A stretch of DNA of 64,000 nucleotides from Micromonospora narathiwatensis (GCF_900089605.1 NZ_LT594324.1:6386001-6450000); one strand, 5' to 3'. Shown: positions 8,664 through 16,957, counted from the first letter of the stretch. Translations and numbers: made by a program. The notes: generated by a model from the sequence alone, not told the origin.

Positions 8664-9134
8664 TCAGCGGGCCGGTTCCGGGTCGGTGACGTCGGCGACC
8701 GTCGCGCCGAGCGTGGCGAGGGCGGTGTCCGCGTCGACCGCCACGGCGACCCCGTGCTGGCCCGCGCCGAGGGTGATCTCCCGGCCGCGCAGCCGCTCGT
8801 CCGCGATCACCGGCCACGCGGTGGTCGAGCCGAACGGGGTGATGGTGCCCCGTTCGTAGCCGGTGGCCGTCCGGGCGGTCTCGGCGTCCGGCATGGACAG
8901 CCGGCTCACCCCCAGCAGGGCGCGCAGCTTGGGCCAGGAGATGACCCGGTCGCCGGGGGTGAGCACGAAGAGGTGGTCGTCCTCGCCCCGGCGTACCACG
9001 ATGGTCTTGACGACGTCGGGGACCGCCACGCCCCGCGCCCGGGCGGCCTCGGCCAGGCTGCGGACCGGGCCGTGCCGGATCACCCGGTACGGCAGCGCGG
9101 CGGCGTCGAGGGCGGCGATCGCGGGGGACGACAT
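8664..9134 (-). CDS. YbaK/EbsC-type aminoacyl-tRNA deacylase domain protein
   Basis: The 156-residue single-domain protein has the YbaK/ProX editing-domain pattern: VVKTIVVRRGEDDHLFVLTPGDRVISWPKL with the conserved lysine, and GYERGTITPFGS with the Gly-rich catalytic loop. Such proteins hydrolyse mischarged tRNAs in trans (for example Cys- or Ala-tRNA-Pro), though specificity cannot be inferred. The start at ATG 9134 lies 7 nt after a TACCGT box; the longer reading frame upstream has no support. It is divergent from the fatty acid operon. Confidence 0.85.
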   Translation of the reverse strand: MSSPAIAALDAAALPYRVIRHGPVRSLAEAARARGVAVPDVVKTIVVRRGEDDHLFVLTPGDRVISWPKLRALLGVSRLSMPDAETARTATGYERGTITPFGSTTAWPVIADERLRGREITLGAGQHGVAVAVDADTALATLGATVADVTDPEPAR

Positions 9135-9147
9135 GTCCGCCACGGTA
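9134..9147 (-). promoter_or_regulatory. Leaderless promoter of the YbaK-like gene
   Basis: TACCGT on the minus strand (9147-9142) precedes ATG 9134 by 7 nt. Confidence 0.6.
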
Positions 9148-9216
9148 GCGCCCTCGGCCGACCGGACGATCCAAAAAGGCCATGGTGGACATCCGGCCAA
9201 GGTGGCCGAGCAGGCG

Positions 9217-9229
9217 TAATGTGATCTCA
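9217..9229 (+). promoter_or_regulatory. Leaderless promoter of the 10-methyl fatty acid operon
   Basis: TAATGT (9217-9222) lies 6 nt before ATG 9229. Confidence 0.6.
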
Positions 9230-10632
9230 TGCGTGCGCAGCGTATGGATCATCGGGGTGACCATGATCGGGCGGTGGACACGCTGCGGCGGTCGTACGCC
9301 GCGGTGCCCGCCGGCGAGCCCGTGCGGCTGGCCAAACGCACCTCGAACCTGTTCCGTCCGAGATCGACGCCGCAGGCGCCGGGGCTGGACGTGAGCGGCC
9401 TGACCGGGGTGCTCGACGTCGACGCGGCCGCCCGCACCGCCGACGTGCAGGGCATGTGCACCTACGAGAACCTGGTCGACGCCACCCTGCCGCACGGGTT
9501 GATGCCGCTGGTCGTGCCGCAGTTGCGCACGATCACCCTGGGCGGTGCGGTCACCGGGCTGGGCATCGAGTCCACCTCGTTCCGCAACGGACTGCCGCAC
9601 GAGTCGGTACGGGAGATGGACCTCCTCACCGGGGCCGGTGAGATCCTCACCGCCCGGCCCGAGGGGGAGCACGCCGACCTGTTCCGGGCCTTCCCCAACT
9701 CGCTGGGCAGCCTCGGCTACGCCACCCGGCTGCGCATCGAGCTGCAACCGGTCCGCCGGTACGTGGCCCTGCGCAACATCCGGTTCACCCGGTTGGAAGA
9801 GTTGACCGACGCGATCGGCGAGGTGGTCGCCAAGGGCTCCTGGGAGGGCGACCCGGTCGACGCCATGGACGGGGTGATGTTCAGCCCCGGCGAGGCGTAC
9901 CTGGTGTTGGCCACCTTCACCGACGACGCCGCCACGGTCCGCCCGAGCGACTACACCGGCCAGGACATCTACTTCCAGTCGCTGCGCCGGCACACCCGCG
10001 ACGTGCTCACCACCTACGACTACCTGTGGCGGTGGGACACCGACTGGTTCTGGTGCTCGGCGGCGTTCGGCGTGCAGCACCCGGTGATCCGCCGGCTCTG
10101 GCCGCAGCGCTACCGCCGCAGCGACTTCTATCACCGGATCGTCCGCTTCGAGAACCGACACCAGGTGGCCGCCCGGGTCGACCGCTGGCGGGGCCACCCG
10201 GCCCGGGAGCGGGTGGTGCAGGACGTCGAGATCCCGCTCGACGGCACGGCCGATTTCCTGCGCTGGTTCGCCCGGACGGTGCAGATGGCGCCGGTCTGGC
10301 TCTGCCCGCTGCGGCTGCGCGAGCCGGCCGGCCCCGGCTCCGCCCACGCCTGGCCGCTTTATCCGCTGTCGCCGGGCGAGACGTATGTGAACATCGGCTT
10401 CTGGGGGACCGTGCCGATCGCCGAGGGCGCCGCCGACGGCGACGTCAACCGGGAGATCGAGCGCGCGGTGTCGGAGGCGGGCGGGCACAAGTCGCTCTAC
10501 TCCGACGCCTACTACGACCGGGCGGCGTTCGACCGGCTCTACGGCGGGGAGACCTGGCGCGCCGTGAAGGACCGCTACGACCCGGATCACCGGCTCACCG
10601 GACTGTACGAGAAGGCGGTAGCGCGAGCATGA
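9229..10632 (+). CDS. tmsA: FAD-binding oxidoreductase, TmsA-like (10-methylene fatty acid reductase)
   Basis: The 467-residue protein has an N-terminal PCMH-type FAD-binding domain (VRLAKRTSNLFRPR, then TLGGAVTGLGIES, the flavin-contacting loop) and a C-terminal DIMINUTO/DHCR24-like substrate domain ending in DPDHRLTGLYEK. It overlaps by 4 nt (ATGA) a UfaA1/Cfa-like methyltransferase. This gene pair is the one known to make 10-methyl branched fatty acids such as tuberculostearic acid: the methyltransferase forms a 10-methylene acyl chain and this flavoprotein reduces it. Micromonosporaceae membranes contain such lipids. The symbol is assigned by family and gene order, not by direct comparison. 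Confidence 0.8.
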   Translation: MRAQRMDHRGDHDRAVDTLRRSYAAVPAGEPVRLAKRTSNLFRPRSTPQAPGLDVSGLTGVLDVDAAARTADVQGMCTYENLVDATLPHGLMPLVVPQLRTITLGGAVTGLGIESTSFRNGLPHESVREMDLLTGAGEILTARPEGEHADLFRAFPNSLGSLGYATRLRIELQPVRRYVALRNIRFTRLEELTDAIGEVVAKGSWEGDPVDAMDGVMFSPGEAYLVLATFTDDAATVRPSDYTGQDIYFQSLRRHTRDVLTTYDYLWRWDTDWFWCSAAFGVQHPVIRRLWPQRYRRSDFYHRIVRFENRHQVAARVDRWRGHPARERVVQDVEIPLDGTADFLRWFARTVQMAPVWLCPLRLREPAGPGSAHAWPLYPLSPGETYVNIGFWGTVPIAEGAADGDVNREIERAVSEAGGHKSLYSDAYYDRAAFDRLYGGETWRAVKDRYDPDHRLTGLYEKAVARA

Positions 10633-11972
10633 GTCTGATCGACCGAGAACAGGGGGCGGCGAGCGTCCCGGCCGGCCCACCGGCGGGCGGCCGACGTACC
10701 GGACCGACCGTGGCGGACGTGATCCGCGCGGTCACCACCGGTGCTCTCCCGATCCGTATCACCGGGTACGACGGCAGCGCCATCGGCCCGGCCGACGCCG
10801 GCATCACCCTGGCCATCCGTTCCGAGCGGGGACTGTCCTACCTGCTCACCGCCCCCGGCGACCTGGGCATGGCCCGCGCGTACGTGAGCGGTGACCTGGG
10901 GCTGGAAGGGGTGCACCCGGGCGACCCGTACGAGGCGTTCACGGTGCTCAAGGACGAGTTGCACCTGCGGCTGCCGTCGGTGGGTGAGGCGCTGGCCCTG
11001 GTGAAGGGGCTGGGCTGGGAGCGGCTGCTGCCCCCGCCGCCCCCGCCGCAGGAGGCCGCGCCGCGCTGGAGGCGGGTGATGGACGGGCTGCGGCACTCCC
11101 GGCACCGGGACAGCAATGCGATCTCCCACCACTACGACGTCTCGAACGCCTTCTACGAGAAGGTGCTCGGCCCGTCGATGACGTACACCTGCGCGGTGTT
11201 CCACAGCCCGGACGACACGCTGGAGCAGGCGCAGCGGGCCAAGTACGACCTGGTGGCCGGGAAGCTGGCGCTCAAGCCGGGGATGCGGTTGCTCGACGTC
11301 GGCTGCGGCTGGGGCGGCATGGTCCGGCACGCGGCCCGGGAGTACGGCGTCAAGGCGCTCGGGGTGACCCTGTCGCGGGCGCAGGCGGAGTGGGCGCAGG
11401 CGGCCATCGAGCGGGAGGGCCTGGGGGATCTGGCCGAGGTGCGGCACCTGGACTACCGGGACGCTCCCCGGGAGCACTTCGACGCGGTCTCCTCGATCGG
11501 GCTGACCGAGCACATCGGGGTGCGCAACTACCCCGCGTACTTCGGGGCGCTGCGGGCCCGGCTCAAGCCGGGTGGGCGACTGCTCAACCACTGCATCACC
11601 CGGGCCGACAACCGGGCGCCGCACCGCTCCGGCGCGTTCATCGACCGCTATGTCTTCCCGGATGGGGAGCTGGCCGGGCCGGGCCGGCTGATCAGCGAGA
11701 TCCACGACGCCGGGCTGGAGGTGCACCACGAGGAGAACCTGCGCCAGCATTACGCGCTGACGCTGGCCGGCTGGTGCCGCAACCTGGTCGAGCACTGGGA
11801 CTTCTGCGTCGGCGAGGTGGGCCCGGGCACCGCCCGGGTGTGGGGGCTCTACATGGCCGGCTCCCGGATGGCCTTCGAACGCAACGAGATCCAGCTGCAC
11901 CAGGTCCTCGCCACCCACAACGGTCCGCAGGGCGTCAACGGCTATCCGCTGCGCCCCGACTGGACGCCCTGA
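10629..11972 (+). CDS. tmsB: SAM-dependent fatty acid methyltransferase, TmsB-like (UfaA1/cyclopropane synthase family)
   Basis: The 447-residue product has an N-terminal extension of about 170 residues and a C-terminal Rossmann methyltransferase with SAM motif I LDVGCGWGG (about residue 221) and the Cfa-family signature YDVSNAFYEKVLGPSMTYTCA. It is predicted to add a methyl group from SAM to C10 of an unsaturated phospholipid acyl chain, giving a methylene intermediate for the flavoprotein encoded just upstream. ATG 10629 overlaps that gene's TGA. A strong hairpin terminator follows within 20 nt, closing the two-gene operon. Confidence 0.84.
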   Translation: MSLIDREQGAASVPAGPPAGGRRTGPTVADVIRAVTTGALPIRITGYDGSAIGPADAGITLAIRSERGLSYLLTAPGDLGMARAYVSGDLGLEGVHPGDPYEAFTVLKDELHLRLPSVGEALALVKGLGWERLLPPPPPPQEAAPRWRRVMDGLRHSRHRDSNAISHHYDVSNAFYEKVLGPSMTYTCAVFHSPDDTLEQAQRAKYDLVAGKLALKPGMRLLDVGCGWGGMVRHAAREYGVKALGVTLSRAQAEWAQAAIEREGLGDLAEVRHLDYRDAPREHFDAVSSIGLTEHIGVRNYPAYFGALRARLKPGGRLLNHCITRADNRAPHRSGAFIDRYVFPDGELAGPGRLISEIHDAGLEVHHEENLRQHYALTLAGWCRNLVEHWDFCVGEVGPGTARVWGLYMAGSRMAFERNEIQLHQVLATHNGPQGVNGYPLRPDWTP

Positions 11973-11988
11973 CCTCCCTTCGATCAGC

Positions 11989-12021
11989 GAAAGGCCGCGC
12001 GGTTCGCGCGGCCTTTCGTCG
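11989..12021 (+). terminator. Intrinsic terminator after the fatty acid operon
   Basis: GAAAGGCCGCGCG (11989-12001) and CGCGCGGCCTTTC (12005-12017) pair perfectly around a GTT loop. A 30-nt segment of it (11992-12021) recurs identically at 13575-13604. Confidence 0.85.
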
Positions 12022-12110
12022 TTATCGGGGCGGGTCCGGAGATTGGTCGGGGCGACCACTCAACCTTCCGTCCCCACCCGTCGTCCTTGGTGGCGACGAG
12101 AGGAGAGCCA

Positions 12111-12632
12111 GTGCGGCGGAAGAAACGCTTCGAGGGGCTGGACGCCCTTGTCGCCGAACGCGGCGGTGTGCTGCTCGCGACGGCGGTGCTGCTGACCGGC
12201 AGTCGGGCCGCCGGGGAGGACCTGGTGCAGGCGGCGCTGGAGCGGCTGATGCGGAACTGGAGCCGGGTGCACGGCGACAAGGAGGGATATCTGCGTCGCA
12301 CGCTGTATCACCTGGCGGTCGACCGGTGGCGGCTGCGCCGGCGCCGGCCGGAGGTGCTGGCCGAGGTCGAGCCGCCGGGCCAGCCGGACGGCACCGACGC
12401 GCTGCACCTGCGGCAGGCGCTCATCCAGGCGTTGGCCCTGCTGCCGCCGCGGCAGCGGGCCGTGCTGGTGCTGCGCTACTGGGAGCAGCGCAGTGAATCG
12501 GAAGCCGCCGAACTGCTCGGCTGTTCGGTCGGCACCGTCAAGTCGTCCGCCTCCCGGGGGCTGACCCGGTTGCGCGAACTCACCGCCGACTGGGCGCTGG
12601 AAGGCGCGGGCATGAACGGAGCAGGAAGATGA
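12111..12632 (+). CDS. SigE-family RNA polymerase sigma factor
   Basis: The 173-residue protein has sigma region 2 (LLTGSRAAGEDLVQAALERLMRNW) and region 4 (LALLPPRQRAVLVLRYWEQRSESEAAELLGCSVGTVKSSASRGL), the arrangement of the short SigE-like ECF family common in Streptomyces and Micromonospora. GTG 12111 follows an AGGAGA ribosome binding site; the upstream ATG in frame would add 8 unlikely residues. It overlaps by 4 nt a membrane protein gene that should encode its regulator. The cassette is bracketed by two identical terminator sequences. Confidence 0.9.
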   Translation: MRRKKRFEGLDALVAERGGVLLATAVLLTGSRAAGEDLVQAALERLMRNWSRVHGDKEGYLRRTLYHLAVDRWRLRRRRPEVLAEVEPPGQPDGTDALHLRQALIQALALLPPRQRAVLVLRYWEQRSESEAAELLGCSVGTVKSSASRGLTRLRELTADWALEGAGMNGAGR

Positions 12633-13567
12633 CGATTGACCTTGAGGACCAGCTGACGGCCGGGATGCGGGACGAGGTCTCCGGCCTGACGTACACCCGG
12701 GACGTGCTGGGGGACGCCACCCGGCGCCACCGGCGGCGTACGGTGCTGCACCGCAGCGCGTATGCGGCCGGCGTGGTCGGGGTGGCCGGCGCGCTGGCGG
12801 CGGCCCTGACCGTCGACACCGGTGTTCCCGCTGGCCTGGGCGGCTCGCCCGGGCCGATCGCCGAGCGGCCTTCGATCGCGGCGAGTCCGGAGTGGCCGCA
12901 GATGCGGCTGGCCGCCGCCGCGGCGGCCAGCGAGAACATCAGTTACCGGGTGAAGGTCACCACCACCAACAAGGAGAAGCTTCCGCCGAAGGGAGAGCTG
13001 CCTGAGCCGGTCGCCGAAAGGTGGGTGACGAAGGGCGCGTTCGATCCGGCGACGGTCACCGGTTACCTGGAGTCGCCGAACACCGGGCTGCGTCCGCCCA
13101 TGTCGAGCTTCTGGCTGCAGGAGCGCCTTGTCGATGGCGTCCGGTACGTCGGCGGTCTGGACGGCGCCGACCCCGACAATGGAAAGATCGTGTGGTCTCG
13201 GTTTCCGGAGGGCAGGCAGACGGGCTTGAAATACGACGACGGGCTGGGCGCCTCGACGGATCCGCAGCAGCTGTTCCGGATGTTGCGGCAGGCCGGCGCC
13301 AAGGTGACCCAGAGCCCCGGCGGTGGCTACCACTTCGAGGTCACGATGCAGGATTCGACCCAGGGGGTCGCCGCCGACAGGCTGGCCGGTGACGTGACGA
13401 TCGACGCGGACGGCCGGATCAGGACGGTGGCGTACGACCGTGCGGTGCGATGGAACGCCAAGGGCCCGGAACACACCTATCACCTGCACGTGCTGGTGGA
13501 ACTCTCCGACTACGGCCTGCCGGTGAAGGTCGCCGTGCCGGCCAACGCACGCGTCATCGGCAGGTAG
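12629..13567 (+). CDS. Membrane-anchored partner of SigE-family sigma factor (putative anti-sigma/sensor)
   Basis: The 312-residue product has a short cytoplasmic segment (about 45 residues), one transmembrane helix (SAYAAGVVGVAGALAAAL, about 47-64) and a large extracytoplasmic part rich in beta segments resembling LolA/LppX-like lipid or ligand binding folds. No HxxxCxxC zinc anti-sigma motif is present. Start ATG 12629 overlaps the sigma stop by 4 nt. Position and topology suggest it controls the sigma factor in response to an envelope signal; this is inference, not homology to a characterised anti-sigma factor. Confidence 0.6.
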   Translation: MTIDLEDQLTAGMRDEVSGLTYTRDVLGDATRRHRRRTVLHRSAYAAGVVGVAGALAAALTVDTGVPAGLGGSPGPIAERPSIAASPEWPQMRLAAAAAASENISYRVKVTTTNKEKLPPKGELPEPVAERWVTKGAFDPATVTGYLESPNTGLRPPMSSFWLQERLVDGVRYVGGLDGADPDNGKIVWSRFPEGRQTGLKYDDGLGASTDPQQLFRMLRQAGAKVTQSPGGGYHFEVTMQDSTQGVAADRLAGDVTIDADGRIRTVAYDRAVRWNAKGPEHTYHLHVLVELSDYGLPVKVAVPANARVIGR

Positions 13568-13604
13568 CGACGACAGGCCGCGCGGTTCGCGCGGCCTTTC
13601 GTCG
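13568..13604 (+). terminator. Intrinsic terminator after the sigma cassette
   Basis: CGACGACAGGCCGCGCG and its near-perfect inverse around GTT form a 17-bp stem with one mismatch. The last 30 nt are identical to 11992-12021. Confidence 0.85.
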
Positions 13605-13610
13605 AACCTA

Positions 13611-13648
13611 TTGACAAAGAAGTTTTGTACGTACAAACTGATTTTGCC
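13611..13648 (+). promoter_or_regulatory. Promoter with palindromic operator of the ArsR-like regulator
   Basis: A consensus -35 TTGACA (13611-13616) is followed by the perfect 14-bp palindrome TTTGTACGTACAAA (13624-13637), which overlaps where the -10 should lie, just before ATG 13649. The layout suggests autorepression. It is unusually AT-rich for the window. Confidence 0.7.
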
Positions 13649-14209
13649 ATGAGAGACGTCCTGTACCTGGAAGAACGCGAGCAGGCCGAAGCCCTGCTCA
13701 AGCCGCAGCGGATCGAGGTGCTGCGGCAGCTCGCCGAGCCCCGCACCTGCACCGAGGTCGCGGCCCGGCTGGGGCAGACGCCGCAGCGCGTCTACTACCA
13801 CGTCAAGCAACTTGTCGCGGCCGGGCTGGCCGAGCAGGTGTCCGAGCGGCGGGTGCGCGGCATCACCGAGGGCATCTACCAGGCCGTCGCCCGGTCGTAC
13901 TGGCTCTCGCCCCGTCTCGTTGGACGAATCGGCGGAGGACGCCGGGCGCGCGACGAGCTGAGCCTGGGCTACCTGCTCGACCTGATGGAGGAGGTGCAGG
14001 CCGACATCGCCGCGCTCGACCGGGCCGCGCCGGAGCTGCCCTCGATCGGGGTGTCCGGCGAGATCCGGGTGCCGGCCGAGCGCCGGCAGGAATTCCTGCA
14101 CGACCTGCAGTCGACGCTGCAGGACCTGTTCACGCGCTACGGGGGCGCCGAAGGGGACGCCTTCAAACTCGCCGTGGCGTGCTACCCGAAAGGTGACAAC
14201 CATGAGTGA
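13649..14209 (+). CDS. ArsR-like winged-helix transcriptional regulator
   Basis: The 186-residue protein begins with a winged-helix domain (LLKPQRIEVLRQLAEPRTCTEVAARLGQTPQRVYYHVKQL) of the ArsR/HTH_20 type and has an alpha-helical C-terminal half. It lacks the metal-binding cysteines of arsenic sensors. ATG 13649 (MRDVLYLEE) is chosen: the alternative at 13625 is a TTG inside the operator. Its stop overlaps the next gene by 8 nt; such ArsR plus AHSA1 pairs are common and the regulator is likely autoregulated through the TTTGTACGTACAAA site upstream. Confidence 0.83.
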   Translation: MRDVLYLEEREQAEALLKPQRIEVLRQLAEPRTCTEVAARLGQTPQRVYYHVKQLVAAGLAEQVSERRVRGITEGIYQAVARSYWLSPRLVGRIGGGRRARDELSLGYLLDLMEEVQADIAALDRAAPELPSIGVSGEIRVPAERRQEFLHDLQSTLQDLFTRYGGAEGDAFKLAVACYPKGDNHE

Positions 14210-15062
14210 CCTGTTGACCATCCGGGCCCGGCTCGCCGCTCCGGCGCAGCGGGTGCGGCGTGCGCTGACCGACCCCGCCGAGCTGCGGGTCTGGTTCGCC
14301 GAGCACGCCGAGGTCGAGCTGCCGCACCGGTACGAGTTCTGGGGCCGCTACACGCCCGAGGGCGACGCCCCGCACCAGCGGTTGCTGCACGCCGACGAGC
14401 GGAGCCTGCGCTTCGCCTGGGTGCTCGACGGCGTGGAGACCACCACCGACATCGAGGTGACGCCGCAGGGGGACAACACCGAGCTGACCCTGCGGCAGAG
14501 TCACTGGGTCTTCACCGAGGCCCTCGACGGCAGCACCATCCGGGGCGTGCTCCAGACCTGGTGGAGCCTGGCACTGGCCAACCTCAACGCGTACCTGGAG
14601 GGGCGTGAGCTGCTGCCCCGCACCGACTTCACCTCGGCCGACCTGCGCGGTGAGCTGACCATCGACGCGCCGATGGAGCGGGTGTGGACCTCGCTGACCG
14701 ACTCCGAGCAGGCCAGCGCCTGGTTCGGGTACCCGATCGGCATCGAGCCCTGGGTCGGCGGCCGGTACGCCATGGGCGGCTTCGACGCCGGGTACGCGGC
14801 CAAGGTGATCGACCTGGAGCCGGGCCGCAAGCTCTCGGTCGACTGGGGACCGACCGGCGTCATCACCTGGGAGCTGGCCGAGTCCGCCGGGAAGACCAGG
14901 CTGACCTTCGTGCAGAGCGGCTTCGACGAGGCCAAGCCGCCGTACGGGGCGTGGACCGGGTCGGTGGCGGGCCTTTCCGAGCTGCGCCGCTTCCACGAAC
15001 TGGCCGACTGGCAGCCGATCTGGCTCGCCGAGGAGCTGCCGGCGAGCACACCCGCCGGCTGA
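14202..15062 (+). CDS. Tandem SRPBCC/AHSA1-domain protein
   Basis: The 286-residue product contains two copies of the START-like AHSA1 domain (about 1-135 and 145-280), each with the pattern ...RVRRALTDPAELRVWF and RVWTSLTDSEQASAWFGYP. This fold binds hydrophobic ligands in a deep cavity; the family name comes from Hsp90 activator Aha1 but the bacterial proteins have no known chaperone role. Start ATG 14202 has an AAAGG ribosome binding site and overlaps the ArsR-like gene, so both proteins are made together. Ligand unknown. Confidence 0.84.
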   Translation: MSDLLTIRARLAAPAQRVRRALTDPAELRVWFAEHAEVELPHRYEFWGRYTPEGDAPHQRLLHADERSLRFAWVLDGVETTTDIEVTPQGDNTELTLRQSHWVFTEALDGSTIRGVLQTWWSLALANLNAYLEGRELLPRTDFTSADLRGELTIDAPMERVWTSLTDSEQASAWFGYPIGIEPWVGGRYAMGGFDAGYAAKVIDLEPGRKLSVDWGPTGVITWELAESAGKTRLTFVQSGFDEAKPPYGAWTGSVAGLSELRRFHELADWQPIWLAEELPASTPAG

Positions 15063-15156
15063 CGAGTTCATCACCATCCGCCTGAGCGACCGCCTGCACG
15101 CCGACCCGCGAGTGCTCCGGTAACCACCCGCTCACAGAAAGGGGCGGGTCAACGGT

Positions 15157-15189
15157 GGACCCGGGCAGACGACCTGCCTGCCCGGGTCC
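15157..15189. terminator. Bidirectional terminator hairpin
   Basis: GGACCCGGGCAG (15157-15168) pairs with CTGCCCGGGTCC (15178-15189) between the convergent AHSA1 and ECF42 genes. Confidence 0.7.
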
Positions 15190-15251
15190 CCGGTGCGGCA
15201 CTGCTCCCGAACCGGCTGGCCCGGCGGCACGGTTCGGCGCTCTGCCGGGGA

Positions 15252-16454
15252 TCACCGGCTCAGCTCGTCGGCCCGGCGCAGCAGCGCCCGCCGCTCCGGT
15301 TCCGAGCCCACCGCCTCGGCGGCGGCCCGGAACAGGGCGACGGAGCGGTCGCGATCGCCGTGCCGGGCGGTCAGCTCGGCCTCCGCGGCCAGCGCCGGCG
15401 GGTAGCCGTCCAGCGCGCCGCCGGAGCGGGCCTCGGCGAGCAGCGCCAGCCCGGCCGCCGGACCGTACGCGTAGCCGTGGGCGACCGCCCGGTTGAGCCG
15501 GATCACCGGGGTCGGGTGCAGCCGGACCAGGTGGTCGTACCAGCCGGCGATGGCCGGCCAGTCGGTGTCGGCGGCGGTGCGGGCGGTGGCGTGGCCGGCG
15601 GCGATGCGGGCCTGGAGGGCGTACGGGCCGTGGCCGGCGTGGCCCAGCAGCGCCACGCCCTCGGCGATGGCGTCCCGGTCCCACCGGGAGCGGTCCTGCT
15701 CGTCGAGGGTCAGCAGATTGCCGGCCGGGTCGCGCCGGGCGGCGCGGCGGGAGTGGTGCAGCAGGAACAACGCGAGCAGCCCGGCCGCCTCCGGCTGCTC
15801 CGGCATCAGGCCGTGCAGCAGCCGGGCCAACCGGATCGCCTCGGCGGCGAACGCGGGCTCGCCGTCGGCGTCGTACCCCCGGGTGAAGAGCAGGTAGAGC
15901 ACGGCCAGGACGCCCGGCAGCCGCTCGACCAGCGCGGGCCCGGTCGGCACCCGGTACGGGACGCCGGCCGTGGCGATCCGCGTCTTGGCCCGGGTGATCC
16001 GGCGGGTCATGGTCGACTCGCTGACCAGGAAGGCGCGGGCGATGTCGGCGGTGGGCACCCCGGCGATGGTGCGCAGGGTCAGCGCGACCCGGTCCGGCAG
16101 GGCCAGCGCCGGATGGCAGCAGGTGAAGATGAGCCGCAACCGGTCGTCCACCACGTCCCCCTCCGGTGGCGCCGGCTCGGGATCGGTGAGCAGCGCCAGG
16201 TCGCGCAGTTTGCGGCGTTCCACGCTGGCCCGGCGCAGCGTGTCCACGGCCCGGTTCCGGGCGACCGTCATCAGCCAGCCGCCCGGATTCCCCGGTACGC
16301 CGTCGCGGGGCCACCGCTCCAGCGCCGCGGCGAGGGCCTCCTGTGCGCAGTCCTCGGCCAGCGTCCAGTCCCCCGTGACCCGGATCAGGGCGGCCACGAT
16401 CCGCGGGTACGCCTCGGCACCCGCGTCGGCGACCGCCCCGGTCGCGTCGGTCAC
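15252..16454 (-). CDS. ECF42-type sigma factor with C-terminal TPR-like extension
   Basis: The 400-residue product has sigma region 2 (WTLAEDCAQEALAAALERWPRDGVPGNPGGWLMTVARNRAVDTLRR), region 4 (LPDRVALTLRTIAGVPTADIARAFLVSESTMTRRITRAK) and a roughly 200-residue helical C-terminal domain with LLHGLMPEQPEAAGLLALFLLHHSRR and RLNRAVAH, diagnostic of group ECF42. These work without a classical anti-sigma factor and are encoded beside DGPF/YCII proteins, as here: the start GTG 16454 lies 5 nt after the YCII stop. A promoter matching the ECF42 consensus precedes the operon, suggesting autoregulation. Confidence 0.92.
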   Translation of the reverse strand: MTDATGAVADAGAEAYPRIVAALIRVTGDWTLAEDCAQEALAAALERWPRDGVPGNPGGWLMTVARNRAVDTLRRASVERRKLRDLALLTDPEPAPPEGDVVDDRLRLIFTCCHPALALPDRVALTLRTIAGVPTADIARAFLVSESTMTRRITRAKTRIATAGVPYRVPTGPALVERLPGVLAVLYLLFTRGYDADGEPAFAAEAIRLARLLHGLMPEQPEAAGLLALFLLHHSRRAARRDPAGNLLTLDEQDRSRWDRDAIAEGVALLGHAGHGPYALQARIAAGHATARTAADTDWPAIAGWYDHLVRLHPTPVIRLNRAVAHGYAYGPAAGLALLAEARSGGALDGYPPALAAEAELTARHGDRDRSVALFRAAAEAVGSEPERRALLRRADELSR

Positions 16455-16459
16455 CGGCG

Positions 16460-16792
16460 TCAGTCGAGGTCCACGAGGGGACGCAGCTCGATCCGGCCGG
16501 CGTACGCCATCGGGTGGGCGCGGGCCACCTCGACCGCCTCGTCCAGGTCGGCGCACTCCAGCAGGTCGAAGCCCACGATCAGCTCCTTGGTCTCGGCGAA
16601 CGGGCCGTCGGACAGCAGCAGCTCGCCGTCGCGTACCCGGACCGTGGTGGCCGCCGACGGCTCGGCGAACCGGCTGCCGGTGACGCGCTGGCCGCTGGCG
16701 TCCCGCTCGGCCACCCACTTCTCGATGTCCGGCGCGGCGCTCGGGTCCTTGTCCGGCTCGGTGTCGGTGCAGACCAGCATCATGTACTTCAT
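16460..16792 (-). CDS. YCII-related (DGPF) domain protein, ECF42 partner
   Basis: The 110-residue protein shows the family pattern: MKYMMLVCTD start, central SDGPFAETKELIVGFDLLECADLDEAVEVARAHP. It is a small ferredoxin-like barrel; function unproven, but genes of this type are the usual companions and targets of ECF42 sigma factors. A GAGGAG ribosome binding site precedes ATG 16792. It is the first gene of the operon with the sigma factor. A second copy of this partnership lies at 38.8-41.2 kb. Confidence 0.92.
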   Translation of the reverse strand: MKYMMLVCTDTEPDKDPSAAPDIEKWVAERDASGQRVTGSRFAEPSAATTVRVRDGELLLSDGPFAETKELIVGFDLLECADLDEAVEVARAHPMAYAGRIELRPLVDLD

Positions 16793-16832
16793 CGGACGCT
16801 CCTCGGTGTCGTGTGGTGGTTCCGCCCAGCTG

Positions 16833-16859
16833 ACGAACGAAAGACCCGGATCCGGACAC
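16833..16859 (-). promoter_or_regulatory. Predicted ECF42 promoter of the DGPF-sigma operon
   Basis: On the minus strand TGTCCG (16859-16854) is followed after 17 nt by CGTC (16836-16833), about 40 nt before ATG 16792. This fits the reported ECF42 motif TGTCGA / CGWC and has the same spacing as the site at 40087-40113. Confidence 0.65.
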
Positions 16860-16957
16860 CTGCCTACCAGAATTTTTCGACGGTGACCTCCCGGTCCCGG
16901 CCGGGTACGCCGTGTGATCTTCGACAGGGCGCGGATCCCGCCGTCGGCTGCGCGAAC

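Noticed and set aside
12068..12090. CAACC plus CGTC motifs as a common SigE-family autoregulated promoter
   Set aside because: Similar words occur before the cassettes at 12.1 and 56.2 kb but with different spacings, and none before the one at 37.1 kb.
13625..13648. Earlier start for the ArsR-like regulator
   Set aside because: The codon is TTG inside the palindromic operator; ATG 13649 fits the family better.
15063..15123. Short open peptide DEFITIRLSDRLHADPRVLR after the AHSA1 gene
   Set aside because: It has coding-like composition but no start codon or ribosome binding site and could be leftover sequence.
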